This document shows, in pieces, positions 1 to 8,334 of a stretch of DNA of 26,819 nt. A program made the translations under genes and the position numbers. Each line of letters opens with the position of its first letter. Within the stretch, counting starts at the first letter, position 1. The notes below the pieces were generated by a model, which ran no database searches, was not told the DNA's origin, and saw nothing but the letters and a program-made list of their open reading frames with translations. Source of the DNA: a bacterium UBA2214 (lineage in GTDB: Bacteria; Zhuqueibacterota; Zhuqueibacteria; Residuimicrobiales; Residuimicrobiaceae); assembly GCA_002327255.1 (NCBI GenBank), contig DCUM01000165.1, forward strand, positions 12,520 through 39,338, read 5' to 3'.

Positions 1-1322
1 AGAAAGAGCTCGGTCTCGCGCACATTGTTGCTGAAAATGGAGGAGGAGAGTCCCTGCGGCACGGCATTGTGGAGTTCGATGGCGTTCTCCACCCCGCCCC
101 GGTATTTGATCAGATAAAGGATCGGGGCGAAGGTCTCCTCCTGGACGATCTCCCAGTGATTCTCCGCCTCGGCGATGACCGGGGTGACATAGCAGCCCGA
201 CTCGAAACCGGGACCCTGCAGCACCTCGCCGCCGCAGAGGATGCGCCCACCGCTCTGTTTGATCTTCGCGATGGCCGCCAGAAAAACTTCCACCGCCTGC
301 CGGTCCACCAGCGGACCCATGTGACTTTTCTCGTCGAGGGGATTGCCGATGCGAACGCCGGCATAGGCCTTCACCACGGTCTCCTTGACGCGTTCATAAA
401 TCGATTCATGAATGATGAGACGGCGGGTGGTGGTGCAGCGCTGTCCCGCCGTACCCACGGAACCAAAGACCACCGCCGGGATGGTCAGTTTCATATCCGC
501 ATCCGGGGTGATGAGGATGGCGTTGTTGCCGCCAAGTTCGAGGATGGTTCTGCCGAGACGCTTGCCGATCACTTCGGCCGCGTGCTTGCCCACCGGCGTC
601 GAACCCGTCAGTGACACCAGCGGCACATTTTTATCCGTGAGCATGCGCTCGCCCACCGCAGCACCGCTGCCCACGATCAGATTGAATATGCCCTCGGGAA
701 GATCATTCTCTTTCAACACATCCTGCAAAATATTCTGCACTGCAATCGCCGTCAACGGGGTCTTGGAAGAGGGCTTCCAGACCATGACATCGCCGCAGAC
801 CGCCGCCAGGGCGGCATTCCACGCCCACACCGCCACCGGGAAATTGAAGGCGGTCACAATGCCGACAATGCCCAGGGGATGATACTGGTCGTACATGCGG
901 TGGCGCGGACGTTCCGAGTGCATGGTGGAACCACAGAGCTGGCGGGACTGGCCCACCGCAAAATCGCAGATGTCGATCATCTCCTGCACTTCTCCATACC
1001 CTTCCTGGATCGACTTGCCCATCTCATAAGTCACCAGGGTCCCCAATGGCTTTTTGTACTCCCGCAGCTTGAGCCCGATTTGCCGCACGATCTCTCCGCG
1101 TTTGGGCGCCGGAACCATGCGCCAAACCTTGAACGCCGCCTGGGCAGTTCGCACCATGGCATCATAATCCGCTTGCGAAGCGCGATAAACAGAAGCAATC
1201 TTCTTTCCATCCACCGGAGAATAGACCTCGAGGACGCCCTGGTCCGTGGTCTCGATCCATTGCCTGCCCGTCGATGTGCCAAAATTCATCGCTTTGATGT
1301 CCAGTATCTCCAGAAACTCCAT
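1..1322 (-). CDS. ALDH7-type aldehyde dehydrogenase, C-terminus cut by window edge
   Basis: NAD(P)-dependent oxidation of an aldehyde to its carboxylate. The sequence resembles the ALDH7 / alpha-aminoadipate-semialdehyde dehydrogenase group, which acts in lysine catabolism; the substrate here is inferred from the family only. Reading leftward from ATG at 1322 gives 440 codons without a stop, against about 500 for the family, so roughly 60-70 residues lie outside. Visible motifs are the Rossmann-side TAFNFPVAVW, the SLTGSTPVG loop, the general-base motif ELGGNN and the catalytic cysteine in GTAGQRCTTTRR (about residue 296), followed by QEETFAPILY. A GGGAGG ribosome site sits about 5-8 bases before the ATG. 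No signal peptide is seen, so it should be cytoplasmic. It is divergent from the envelope module starting at 1624. Confidence 0.93.
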   Translation of the reverse strand, partial: MEFLEILDIKAMNFGTSTGRQWIETTDQGVLEVYSPVDGKKIASVYRASQADYDAMVRTAQAAFKVWRMVPAPKRGEIVRQIGLKLREYKKPLGTLVTYEMGKSIQEGYGEVQEMIDICDFAVGQSRQLCGSTMHSERPRHRMYDQYHPLGIVGIVTAFNFPVAVWAWNAALAAVCGDVMVWKPSSKTPLTAIAVQNILQDVLKENDLPEGIFNLIVGSGAAVGERMLTDKNVPLVSLTGSTPVGKHAAEVIGKRLGRTILELGGNNAILITPDADMKLTIPAVVFGSVGTAGQRCTTTRRLIIHESIYERVKETVVKAYAGVRIGNPLDEKSHMGPLVDRQAVEVFLAAIAKIKQSGGRILCGGEVLQGPGFESGCYVTPVIAEAENHWEIVQEETFAPILYLIKYRGGVENAIELHNAVPQGLSSSIFSNNVRETELF

Positions 1323-1478
1323 AAGGGACCTCCCTTTAGTGATCAACGTCCATGCGTCTGCCACCGGTCGCGGCATCCGCTCGCTTTCAGCATCCAATTT
1401 GCAACTTTTTTTCGAAAAAGCAAACGCTTTTGTTGCCTTCTCCCCCTGTACGCTTTCGTGCTTCCCGGGCACTTATTC

Positions 1479-1494
1479 TGTACCTCCAGGTACA
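1479..1494. promoter_or_regulatory. Palindromic operator-like site TGTACCT-CC-AGGTACA
   Basis: Two perfect 7-bp inverted arms flank a 2-base centre, the shape of a site for a dimeric regulator. It lies about 110 bases upstream of the transcription start expected from the -24/-12 element at 1573-1587, a normal distance for a sigma-54 enhancer-binding protein. It could equally serve the divergent aldehyde dehydrogenase gene. The regulator is not in the window. Confidence 0.4.
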
Positions 1495-1572
1495 CTTCGG
1501 CGGCCAAACAGCATGCACGTTTATGACTTATCTGTTTATTTTTTATATTTTTAATTCGCCACACCCCCTTTC

Positions 1573-1587
1573 TGGCATACTCTTTGC
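1573..1587 (+). promoter_or_regulatory. Candidate sigma-54 (-24/-12) promoter
   Basis: TGGCATACTCTTTGC matches the sigma-54 pattern TGGCA-N6-TTGC, with GG and GC exactly 10 bases apart between the two invariant dinucleotides. Transcription would start near 1599, leaving a leader of about 25 bases before ATG 1624. No comparable sigma-70 element was seen at this position. A match this short can occur by chance; its placement 36 bases from a start codon is what supports it. Confidence 0.5.
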
Positions 1588-1623
1588 GACTGCCTCAGCA
1601 AAGAAGAATACAAACCAGAGCGC

Positions 1624-3099
1624 ATGATAGCCATGAGAACCATCCTCTTCATCCTCCTGATCTTTTCCCTGCTGTGCCCGCTGTGGGCTCAGATCGGCCA
1701 GGATCCCCTGTTTCAGCGCGTGACGCAGGGTATTCAAAATGCCCGTGAGCTGCTGCGCGTCTACCCCAATGAAGCGGCTGCTATCCTGGTGGCTCAGGCT
1801 GAAACCGCTGTCGCGGAAGCGCTGCAGCTGGTGGACAGCCGTCAGTTGCGCCTGGCGCAGCAGAAATTGCGCAGCGCCAACGATCTGCTCGAACGCGCTC
1901 TGAGACTGCTCAGCACCATTCCCACCCAGCGCACCCGCGAGGAAATCGAAGAAATGATTCGCCGCGTGGAAGGCGTGCTGGCCGCCAGTCGCAATCAGGA
2001 AGCCGAACGCCTGCTCAACACCGCCAAAGAACATCTGCGTCTGGCTGAAAGCGCCACGCTGAACAACCAGACGCAGAGAAGTCTCGAACATCTGCGCATG
2101 GCCAAATTCTATGCGGAGCGCTGCTGGGCCCTGCTGGATAAATCCAGGACAACCCCCGGTTTTGACCTCGACAGCGAGCGCAACCAGTACGACGATCTGC
2201 TGCAAAAAACGCGCGAGGCGGTCGCCCAGTGCAATGACCACCGCGCACAACGCCTGCTCCTGCAGGCTCAGGTGCAAACCAGCAATATCGACGGCTTGTT
2301 GCAGCGCGGTGAAGTGAAACTGGTCCTTAATCTCTACGATAACGCCACCCGGCTGCTCTTGCGTGCCCTGGATCTATGCGCCGGTGTGCAGCTTGGCGAA
2401 CGCGAGCAGCTCCGCGAAGAGCTGCAACTGTTGAGCGATCAGATCGCGCAACTCCCGCTATCGATGCGCGCACCGGCCGATGCCAATCAGCAGCAGATGC
2501 TGAATAAAGTCCAAGCCCTGAAAATCCAGATCAACCAGGCCATCGAAGCCGGACACTATGGCATCGCCCTGCGTCGCATGGAACTGGCGCGCACACTTCT
2601 GAACCGCATCTGGATGCCGGGGCCCCATCTCGAATCCACACGCTCGGAACAGCACAGGCTGCAACAGGAAATCGAGCGCTTCAAATCCACCCCGGGGCCG
2701 CGTTCCGAACGCGTCGGTGCGCTGCTGCAGGCCGCAGAACGCAACACGGCTGATGCGGCCGCGCACCTGCAACAGGGCCGCGTGCGCCAGGCGCTGTTTG
2801 CCATACTCGCCGGAAACCGCTTTCTCACCCTGGCCAAATCGGCACAACCCGAAAGCGCGCTGTTGAGCGCTCAACAGGTCGAAAATGAGTTGCAAAAGGT
2901 GCAGGAAGAAATCAGCGCGGCATCGCCGCAAAACGACCGGGACGACAGCGAGGTGACAGAACAGTTGCGCCTGGCCGGCAAACTGGCGGATAAAGCCCGG
3001 GAGGCATTACGCCAAAATCAGACGGAAATTGCGCGAGAATATATCAATTTGGCGAATCATATCGTGCAACGATTCAACCAGGGAAAGGAGGTGCGGTGA
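1624..3099 (+). CDS. Secreted helical-repeat protein of unknown function
   Basis: The product has 491 residues (ATG 1633 would remove three). An N-terminal signal peptide (RTILFILLIFSLLCPLWAQ) is followed by an almost entirely helical, Gln/Arg/Glu/Leu/Ala-rich chain. It looks like serial helical hairpins of the type 'A..LL..A...L..ALQL...RQ..LA...L..A..LL', recurring at intervals of some 85-95 residues up to the end (IAREYINLANHIVQRFNQ). This is TPR-like or coiled-coil in character, but I recognise no named family. The expected location is the periplasm, perhaps as a scaffold. It is first in a same-strand series with the T9SS cargo at 3237 and the barrel at 6100, and the barrel carries a similar hairpin at its own N-terminus. 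The stop lies in GGTGA directly after an AAAGGAGG motif. Confidence 0.8.
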   Translation: MIAMRTILFILLIFSLLCPLWAQIGQDPLFQRVTQGIQNARELLRVYPNEAAAILVAQAETAVAEALQLVDSRQLRLAQQKLRSANDLLERALRLLSTIPTQRTREEIEEMIRRVEGVLAASRNQEAERLLNTAKEHLRLAESATLNNQTQRSLEHLRMAKFYAERCWALLDKSRTTPGFDLDSERNQYDDLLQKTREAVAQCNDHRAQRLLLQAQVQTSNIDGLLQRGEVKLVLNLYDNATRLLLRALDLCAGVQLGEREQLREELQLLSDQIAQLPLSMRAPADANQQQMLNKVQALKIQINQAIEAGHYGIALRRMELARTLLNRIWMPGPHLESTRSEQHRLQQEIERFKSTPGPRSERVGALLQAAERNTADAAAHLQQGRVRQALFAILAGNRFLTLAKSAQPESALLSAQQVENELQKVQEEISAASPQNDRDDSEVTEQLRLAGKLADKAREALRQNQTEIAREYINLANHIVQRFNQGKEVR

Positions 3100-3112
3100 A
3101 TAGGACCCCAAA

Positions 3113-3176
3113 AATGGCCCGGAAGGTTTGACCGGCTGGCCTCGAGAGCGCACCAGAAAAACACAACAGGGCCATT
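3113..3176. repeat. 8-bp inverted repeat between module genes 1 and 2
   Basis: AATGGCCC at 3113-3120 is the exact reverse complement of GGGCCATT at 3169-3176, with 48 bases between them. It lies in the 137-base gap between the helical-repeat gene and the Ig/carboxypeptidase-repeat gene. It may form an intercistronic RNA hairpin. There is no T-run, so it is not an obvious terminator. Confidence 0.3.
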
Positions 3177-3236
3177 CCTCAAATTATAATCGAAAAAAGA
3201 GACATTCGCAATGAATATTTTACCCGGGAGTTGACC

Positions 3237-5660
3237 ATGAAATTTCGTTCTTTCTTCTTTTTTGCAGTGATCCTGATGACTGTCTTTATCGGGATTTCGC
3301 AGAGCCAGGCCTATCAGCTCTATCTGCGGCCCCAGGAAGCGACCCTCGAGCCCGGCGATTCCCTGCAGTTCAAGGTCGCTGTTTTCAATGACCTCAAACA
3401 GGGCGTGGAACCCAACCGCATCGCCTGGCGCGTTGAACCCCTGACCCTGGGACGCATCGCCCCCAATGGTCTCTTCGTTGCCGGCAGAATACCCGGCAAA
3501 GGCAGTGTGATCGCAACGGTGTCGGTTGGTTCGCAAGTAATCACCGGCCGGGCGCAGATCACCATCAAGGGCGATGCGAATCCCGCGGTTAAAATCCGTG
3601 TCGAACCTGAAAGAGCACATGTGCCGCCCCTCGGCACCCTCCTCTTCAAGGCCATTGCGGTGAGTCGGGAAGGCATCTCCCTGCGCACGCAGGGCATACG
3701 CTGGAGCGTGGAGCCCCTACATCTTGGCGTCATGAAAGCGGACGGCACCTTTCTCGCCGGCCGCATGACGGGCGAGGGTCTGGTGATCGCCATGGTACAA
3801 ATCGATGGCAAGGTGTACCGCGGCGAAGCGGCGGTCGTCGTCAGCCCTGAGGCCCAATCCGCGATCACCGGTCTGGTATCAGGTGCCGGCAACGCACCAT
3901 TGGATGGCGCCGTCATCACCGCCACCCGCGTCGGAGCGACGATTTTCTCCCGCAAAGTCAGAAGCAATGCGGACGGCAGCTATTTTATGGGCGGATTGAT
4001 TGCCGGCTGGTACGTGGTCAAGGCTGAAAAAGAGGGTTATCTTGCCGAGTATTACCAGGAAGCCGGCACGCTGCTGGAAGCCGATCCCGTCACCCTGGCC
4101 GCCAGCGACACCGCGTCGGGCATCGATTTCAGCCTCGAACCCGGCAGCACCATTACCGGCCTGGTGAGCGATGCCGCGACGCATCTGCCCATCCCGGGCG
4201 CCCGCATCAGCCTCTTCAGCGAGCCCACGGGCGGCCGGCGTCATTTTGAAACCCGCAGCGACAGCAACGGCGTCTACCGCTTTACGGCACTGCCGGCGGG
4301 CGAATACCTCGCCAGGGCCGAGGCGCGCGACTATCTGGCGGAATTCTGGCAGGAGGCCGATTCGGTCGCCGCGGCAACCAGGATAGTCGTCGGCAACGGC
4401 GATACCTTTGAGGAGATCCATTTCACGCTCTCCAGCGGCGGCGCCATCACTGGCGTGGTCAGCGATGCACAGACTTCCCTGCCCGTGGCCGGCGCTGTGG
4501 TGACGGTGCATTCGCAAAACCGTCGTGACAGCCGGGTCACGCGCAGCGATGCCAATGGCGTCTATGGGGTGGAGGGATTGAGCGGCGGCCTCTATCTGGT
4601 GGCTTGTGCCGCGCCGGGCTTTTTGCCGCAATGGTACGACGGCGTTGCCACGCGCCGCGAAGCCACGGCCGTAGCAATCACGGCAGACCTTGCTACGGAA
4701 GGCATCGATTTTCAGCTCGACAGACCAGCGCCCAAACCGCGCAGCATCTCGGGTGTGGTCAGCGATGACAGCAGCGGACTGCCGATCCCCCATGCGATCA
4801 TCATCGCCACGCCGGTGATGCATTTTGCCCGGCCCGGCAGAACCGTCACCGCGGAGGATGGCAGCTATGTGTTGAGCGGCCTCGTACCCGGCAAGTACCT
4901 CCTGGCCGCTCAGGCACGCGGCTATATCGGAGAATTTTACCAGGATGCACGCAACTGGCTGGAAGCCACACCGATCGAGGTTCTCGCCGGACAGGAAGTC
5001 ACCGCCATCGACCTGGGTCTCACCCCGCAACCCCGGGGCGCCTATCTGATCAGCGGCGAGGTCAGGGATCGCCAGGGCAAAGTCATTGCCGATGCGCTGG
5101 TTTCCATCGTTACCGCTTCCAGGCCGGGCGGCTCCGCATTGGCGAGGGGCGCTGCCTCTCAGCAGACGGTTGCTGCCGTCCTGACCGATGAGAATGGTTT
5201 CTACGCCCTGGAGGGCATCCCGGCGGACACCTATGGTCTCTCCGCCTCTGCGACCGGTTTCGCCGACCTCGACCAATCGCTCTCCGTTGGCAACGGTCAG
5301 AATGCGTATAATACTATTGTGACCCTGGAGGCCGGCACGACCGGCTTCGCGGCCGCGGCGGAGATGCCCGCAACCTTTGCACTCGAGCAGAACCATCCCA
5401 ATCCGTTCAATCCGGTGACCAGCATCATCTACACCCTGGCGGCGCCGGGACGCGTCTCCTTGCAGGTTTACAACCTCCTCGGCCGCGAGATCAAAACCTT
5501 GCAGGCGGGTGAGCAGAATGCCGGACGCTACACAGCCGTCTGGGATGGCACGGATGAATACGGAGAGTCGCAGGCGTCGGGTGTCTATTTCTACCGCCTC
5601 CGCGTTGAATCCGGTGCGGAAACTTTCACGCAAATGAAACGAATGCTGTTATTGAAATAG
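3237..5660 (+). CDS. T9SS-type secreted protein with Ig-like and carboxypeptidase-regulatory repeats
   Basis: The product has 807 residues. ATG 3237 was chosen because GGGAG lies six bases upstream; an in-frame TTG exists at 3231. After a signal peptide ending near SQSQA (about 25), two related bacterial Ig-like units (about 26-115 and 120-210) share the pattern 'W.VEPL.LG....G.F.AGR..G.G.V.A'. Five carboxypeptidase-regulatory-like (prealbumin-fold) repeats follow, starting near residues 212, 305, 403, 503 and 604 with 'I(T/S)G.VSD'. Repeats 1-4 carry 'GYL.E(F/Y)(Y/W)Q(E/D)A'-like ends. The last 95 residues (NHPNPFNPVTS ... ASGVYFYRL ... KRMLLLK) form a FlgD-like T9SS sorting domain. It is predicted to cross the outer membrane through T9SS and stay at the surface or be released. 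No enzyme domain is seen, which suggests a binding or structural role. Confidence 0.88.
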   Translation: MKFRSFFFFAVILMTVFIGISQSQAYQLYLRPQEATLEPGDSLQFKVAVFNDLKQGVEPNRIAWRVEPLTLGRIAPNGLFVAGRIPGKGSVIATVSVGSQVITGRAQITIKGDANPAVKIRVEPERAHVPPLGTLLFKAIAVSREGISLRTQGIRWSVEPLHLGVMKADGTFLAGRMTGEGLVIAMVQIDGKVYRGEAAVVVSPEAQSAITGLVSGAGNAPLDGAVITATRVGATIFSRKVRSNADGSYFMGGLIAGWYVVKAEKEGYLAEYYQEAGTLLEADPVTLAASDTASGIDFSLEPGSTITGLVSDAATHLPIPGARISLFSEPTGGRRHFETRSDSNGVYRFTALPAGEYLARAEARDYLAEFWQEADSVAAATRIVVGNGDTFEEIHFTLSSGGAITGVVSDAQTSLPVAGAVVTVHSQNRRDSRVTRSDANGVYGVEGLSGGLYLVACAAPGFLPQWYDGVATRREATAVAITADLATEGIDFQLDRPAPKPRSISGVVSDDSSGLPIPHAIIIATPVMHFARPGRTVTAEDGSYVLSGLVPGKYLLAAQARGYIGEFYQDARNWLEATPIEVLAGQEVTAIDLGLTPQPRGAYLISGEVRDRQGKVIADALVSIVTASRPGGSALARGAASQQTVAAVLTDENGFYALEGIPADTYGLSASATGFADLDQSLSVGNGQNAYNTIVTLEAGTTGFAAAAEMPATFALEQNHPNPFNPVTSIIYTLAAPGRVSLQVYNLLGREIKTLQAGEQNAGRYTAVWDGTDEYGESQASGVYFYRLRVESGAETFTQMKRMLLLK

Positions 5661-6099
5661 GGCCCCATGGCCCCCTGAGTGATTCAGGCCAGGGATGCCG
5701 GGAAAAGGATGACAAACAGCCTCTCCTGCAAAATATGAAATCGAGGCGAGACTGGTCGCGCAAGAATCTTTTCCCGGCATCAACAGGTGTAACCCGGCGG
5801 TTTCTGAATCGTTCATGCAAACACCTGCTTAAAGAGAAAGGCACAGGCGCAAGTCTGTCGCCTTTCTCTTTTATGCCTCCGGCAGTCAATGCCAACATAA
5901 CCCGTCAGGATTCCAGGGAAGGTAAAAGCTGGCTCTCCGGCAAAGAAAATTGATGAACCGTCATCCCGTACCGCCCGTGGATGCGATACCCGGCCGCGGC
6001 AACAGGTCATGCAATGATTACGACAGGCATGACGCCCGTGATGCGGGGCGTAGCGGAATAGCAGCGCTCCTCATGAACGGGCCTTTGTCACTCCGCGGG
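5661..6099 (+). other. Leader or intergenic stretch with two hairpins
   Basis: These 439 bases hold no convincing gene. Open frames of 65-90 codons cross it, but they lack ribosome sites and family features. It contains a 7-bp stem (5784-5790 with 5821-5827) followed at once by a long hairpin (5831-5871). The frame of the downstream barrel protein is open back to 5950, but residues encoded there look random, so I treat 5950-6099 as untranslated. Confidence 0.45.
5831..5871 (+). terminator. Long hairpin, probable terminator or structured leader element
   Basis: AAAGAGAAAGGC (5831-5842) pairs perfectly with GCCTTTCTCTTT (5860-5871). ACAG (5843-5846) adds four pairs with CTGT (5855-5858), leaving a small loop. 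The 3' arm ends in a short T-rich tract. It stands 171 bases after the stop of the T9SS cargo gene, so it could end that transcript or attenuate read-through into the barrel gene. Confidence 0.5.
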
Positions 6100-7638
6100 A
6101 TGCGGAGGATGGGCTGGTGCATCCTCCTGCTGACAACCGGGCTGCTGGGGCAGAACACCAGCGACGACTCTCTCCTGGCGTCCCGTGATGAAGACATGAT
6201 ATTGTATCAGGTCAAATGGGCGCGTCTGGGGCGGCTGCAGCAGGAAATGTTGGTGCAGGATGAAAGGACGCCGCTTGCAGTGGATATTTTGCAGGCGATT
6301 CAGGAAGCCGACTCGGTGGCGCAGAGCGGGGATTTCATCCTGGCCACCGCCTATCTCGACATCGCCCTGCATTACCTGGAACAGAAATCAATTGCAGCGG
6401 ATCGTGAAATCAAACCCCTCCATCTCTGGCAGATGGAAACCATCGCGGGCAGCGATTTATGGCAGCAAAAATACAGCATTTCGCTGGTGGATCAGGACAG
6501 CGCCATTTATGAAAGTCAAGGCAACCCCTACCTGGGCATGCGTCTGACCTACCGGGGCAGGGATGCGCGCGGCGCTGTTTTGCACGCTTTGGGAGAGGTG
6601 AAATACGGGCATGCCTGGGGTACGGGTGCCGCCGATTTGGGTTATGAAGCGCCCATCGGCGCCAGACTGTCACTGCGGGTCACAAACCGCCTCGAAGGGA
6701 CGCATTATCAGCGCGCCAGGAGTCTGCGTTACTGGAACAATCAGTTTCGCGGCCATTTCACCTGGCACCCGGCGACCTGGGCCGCGATATCCGTTGAACA
6801 GGAGGCGCAAAGCCGGCGCTATCTTCATCCCTCCACTTTTTTCACCAGTTACCGGCAGAATCAATCCACGCTCCGGCTCCAGGGTGAATGGCCGCATGCC
6901 TTGCGCAGCGAAGTGCGCTTCGATCACCGGCGCCGCCACTACCGCGAAATTCCGCAACAGAATTTTTCCGAGAACCTCGCCACCCTGTACTGGTATCCGA
7001 CCGGTTTCCGGGCCTGGTCGCTGCGGGGGACGGTGCAGTCGCGCCATCGCGCTTATCACAGCGGCTTTATCGATTCCCTGCTCACCAACGATTTTCATGA
7101 ATTCTATGCGCAATCGATGCTCACCGTCGGCGGCACCGCGGCGCTCTCGCTGCAATTGAGCGCGAGCTGGAACCGCAAAAATTACCTCCAACCGGATCAA
7201 TCCACACCGGATTACCACGATATCATCGTCGAGCCGACGTTGAACTACATGCTGAACGGGCATTACACCCTGAAAGCGGGCTACCGCTTCCGCCAAAAAA
7301 AACATCATGCCGCGGTTGCGGCGAGCAACGAATCGGTGGCCATGGAAGATTTTTACGCCCACGCGCCCGTGGCGGGATTCGAGATGAGTTTCGGGACGCT
7401 GCTGGTGAATATTTATGATGTCTATGAAATACGCCGCTATACAGACGCCTCTCCGGCCGGCTTCACCCTCTACTCCGACCGCAACACCCATTCCCTCTTT
7501 GTCTATCTCGCCTGCTCCCTCTCGGCACACTGGTCGCTCAACGCCATGATCAATATCGACCAGGATCTGGCGCGCAATGAGCAGGGTTCCGACGCCCGCA
7601 GCAATATCCTCAATTTTGAACTTTTATATAAATTTTGA
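6100..7638 (+). CDS. Outer-membrane beta-barrel protein with helical N-terminal domain
   Basis: The start is uncertain. ATG 6100 gives MRRMGWCILLLTTGLLGQ, a plausible signal peptide with an RR n-region; ATG 6073 and 6109 are alternatives, and none has a well-spaced ribosome site. From 6100 the product has 512 residues. Residues about 25-100 form helices (PLAVDILQAIQEADSVAQSGDFILATAYLDIA in pattern) resembling the hairpins of the protein at 1624. The remainder is alternating aromatic/polar strands (for example GHYTLKAGYRFRQ, WSLNAMINIDQ) and ends NFELLYKF. A terminal aromatic residue is typical of BAM-inserted barrels. I recognise no named family. Its position behind the other two module genes suggests a joint envelope function. 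Confidence 0.75.
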   Translation: MRRMGWCILLLTTGLLGQNTSDDSLLASRDEDMILYQVKWARLGRLQQEMLVQDERTPLAVDILQAIQEADSVAQSGDFILATAYLDIALHYLEQKSIAADREIKPLHLWQMETIAGSDLWQQKYSISLVDQDSAIYESQGNPYLGMRLTYRGRDARGAVLHALGEVKYGHAWGTGAADLGYEAPIGARLSLRVTNRLEGTHYQRARSLRYWNNQFRGHFTWHPATWAAISVEQEAQSRRYLHPSTFFTSYRQNQSTLRLQGEWPHALRSEVRFDHRRRHYREIPQQNFSENLATLYWYPTGFRAWSLRGTVQSRHRAYHSGFIDSLLTNDFHEFYAQSMLTVGGTAALSLQLSASWNRKNYLQPDQSTPDYHDIIVEPTLNYMLNGHYTLKAGYRFRQKKHHAAVAASNESVAMEDFYAHAPVAGFEMSFGTLLVNIYDVYEIRRYTDASPAGFTLYSDRNTHSLFVYLACSLSAHWSLNAMINIDQDLARNEQGSDARSNILNFELLYKF

Positions 7639-7784
7639 TTGTCGTACATTTAGCCTGCAACACGAAACGGATCATTTGCTTCCGGATAGTACCAACCCTG
7701 TCCAGCAAATGGCTGCTTCATGTGCTCCGTGATCCTGATGTTTTTGCATCGTACCGTATTACCTTCAGCGACGGGAATTCTCAT

Positions 7785-8267
7785 ATGACGCATCATCGTT
7801 ATCTCCTTTTCATCGGACTCGCCTTTGTGCTCGCGGGCATGATGGCGGCGCTTTTCAGGCTCGCGCCCCTGGGTTTGATTCAGGCACTTGTCATTGCCGC
7901 CGTGTTTCTGGCCGCGGCGCTTTTCTTTGCCCACTATTTCATCCGGGATGATTCACGCTGGTGGGCGCTGCTGCCGGCCGGACTTTTTTTCACGCTGGCC
8001 GTGATGAGGCTTCTCGACGGATTGGCATGGATCCGGCCGGAGTTGCAAAGCGTGGTCTTTTGCAGCGGTGTGAGCCTGACGCTCTATTGCCTCTGGCACA
8101 CCCATCGCACACGCATTCAATTTGTGTGGGCGCGGTTCCTGGCCTTTATCACCGCCGTCGCCGCGGTGACCCTGTTCACGCTTACCACGGGCTGGATCGA
8201 CACGCGTGTCATAGTGGCCGTTGGGCTTTTGGCCGCCGGCATTTGGCTGCTGCTGCGACGGCGGTGA
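7785..8267 (+). CDS. Six-helix integral membrane protein, unknown function
   Basis: The product has 160 residues from ATG 7785. The frame is open back to 7635, but the upstream part lacks membrane-protein character and the ORF would overlap the previous stop. About six hydrophobic segments are visible: YLLFIGLAFVLAGMMAALF, LIQALVIAAVFLAAALFF, WWALLPAGLFFTLAVMRLL, a segment around VVFCSGVSLTLYCLW, WARFLAFITAVAAVTLFTL and VIVAVGLLAAGIWLLL. It ends in RRR, consistent with a cytoplasmic C-terminus. No catalytic or transport motif is evident. It lies 67 bases before the MFS transporter, which has its own promoter-like element. Confidence 0.6.
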   Translation: MTHHRYLLFIGLAFVLAGMMAALFRLAPLGLIQALVIAAVFLAAALFFAHYFIRDDSRWWALLPAGLFFTLAVMRLLDGLAWIRPELQSVVFCSGVSLTLYCLWHTHRTRIQFVWARFLAFITAVAAVTLFTLTTGWIDTRVIVAVGLLAAGIWLLLRRR

Positions 8268-8299
8268 ACCATACGGTCGAAGGAACCTCAAAAAACAAA

Positions 8300-8308
8300 T
8301 GATATAAT
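8300..8308 (+). promoter_or_regulatory. Extended -10 promoter element for the MFS gene
   Basis: TGATATAAT fits the extended -10 consensus TGnTATAAT exactly. Transcription would begin near 8315, about 20 bases before ATG 8335. No good -35 is present, which extended -10 promoters do not require. It may drive the transporter and selA together. Confidence 0.5.
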
Positions 8309-8334
8309 GGGCGCCAGCAACCCTCTGATGGAAT

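Larger units (their letters stand above)
1323..1623. other. Divergent intergenic control region
   Basis: This 301-base gap separates the leftward aldehyde dehydrogenase from the rightward helical-repeat protein. It is clearly more AT-rich than its flanks around 1530-1560. It contains a 16-bp palindrome (1479-1494) and a -24/-12 promoter-like element (1573-1587), listed separately. No open frame here has coding character. Confidence 0.6.

Noticed and set aside
3879..5633. 584-codon open frame on the minus strand
   Set aside because: It lies antisense to the Ig/carboxypeptidase-repeat protein, whose signal peptide, repeats and sorting tail are unmistakable. The antisense product has no family features and is a GC-driven shadow.
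5735..5953. 72-codon plus-strand frame between the T9SS cargo and the barrel
   Set aside because: It spans both hairpins, lacks a ribosome site and has random-looking composition, so it is treated as non-coding.
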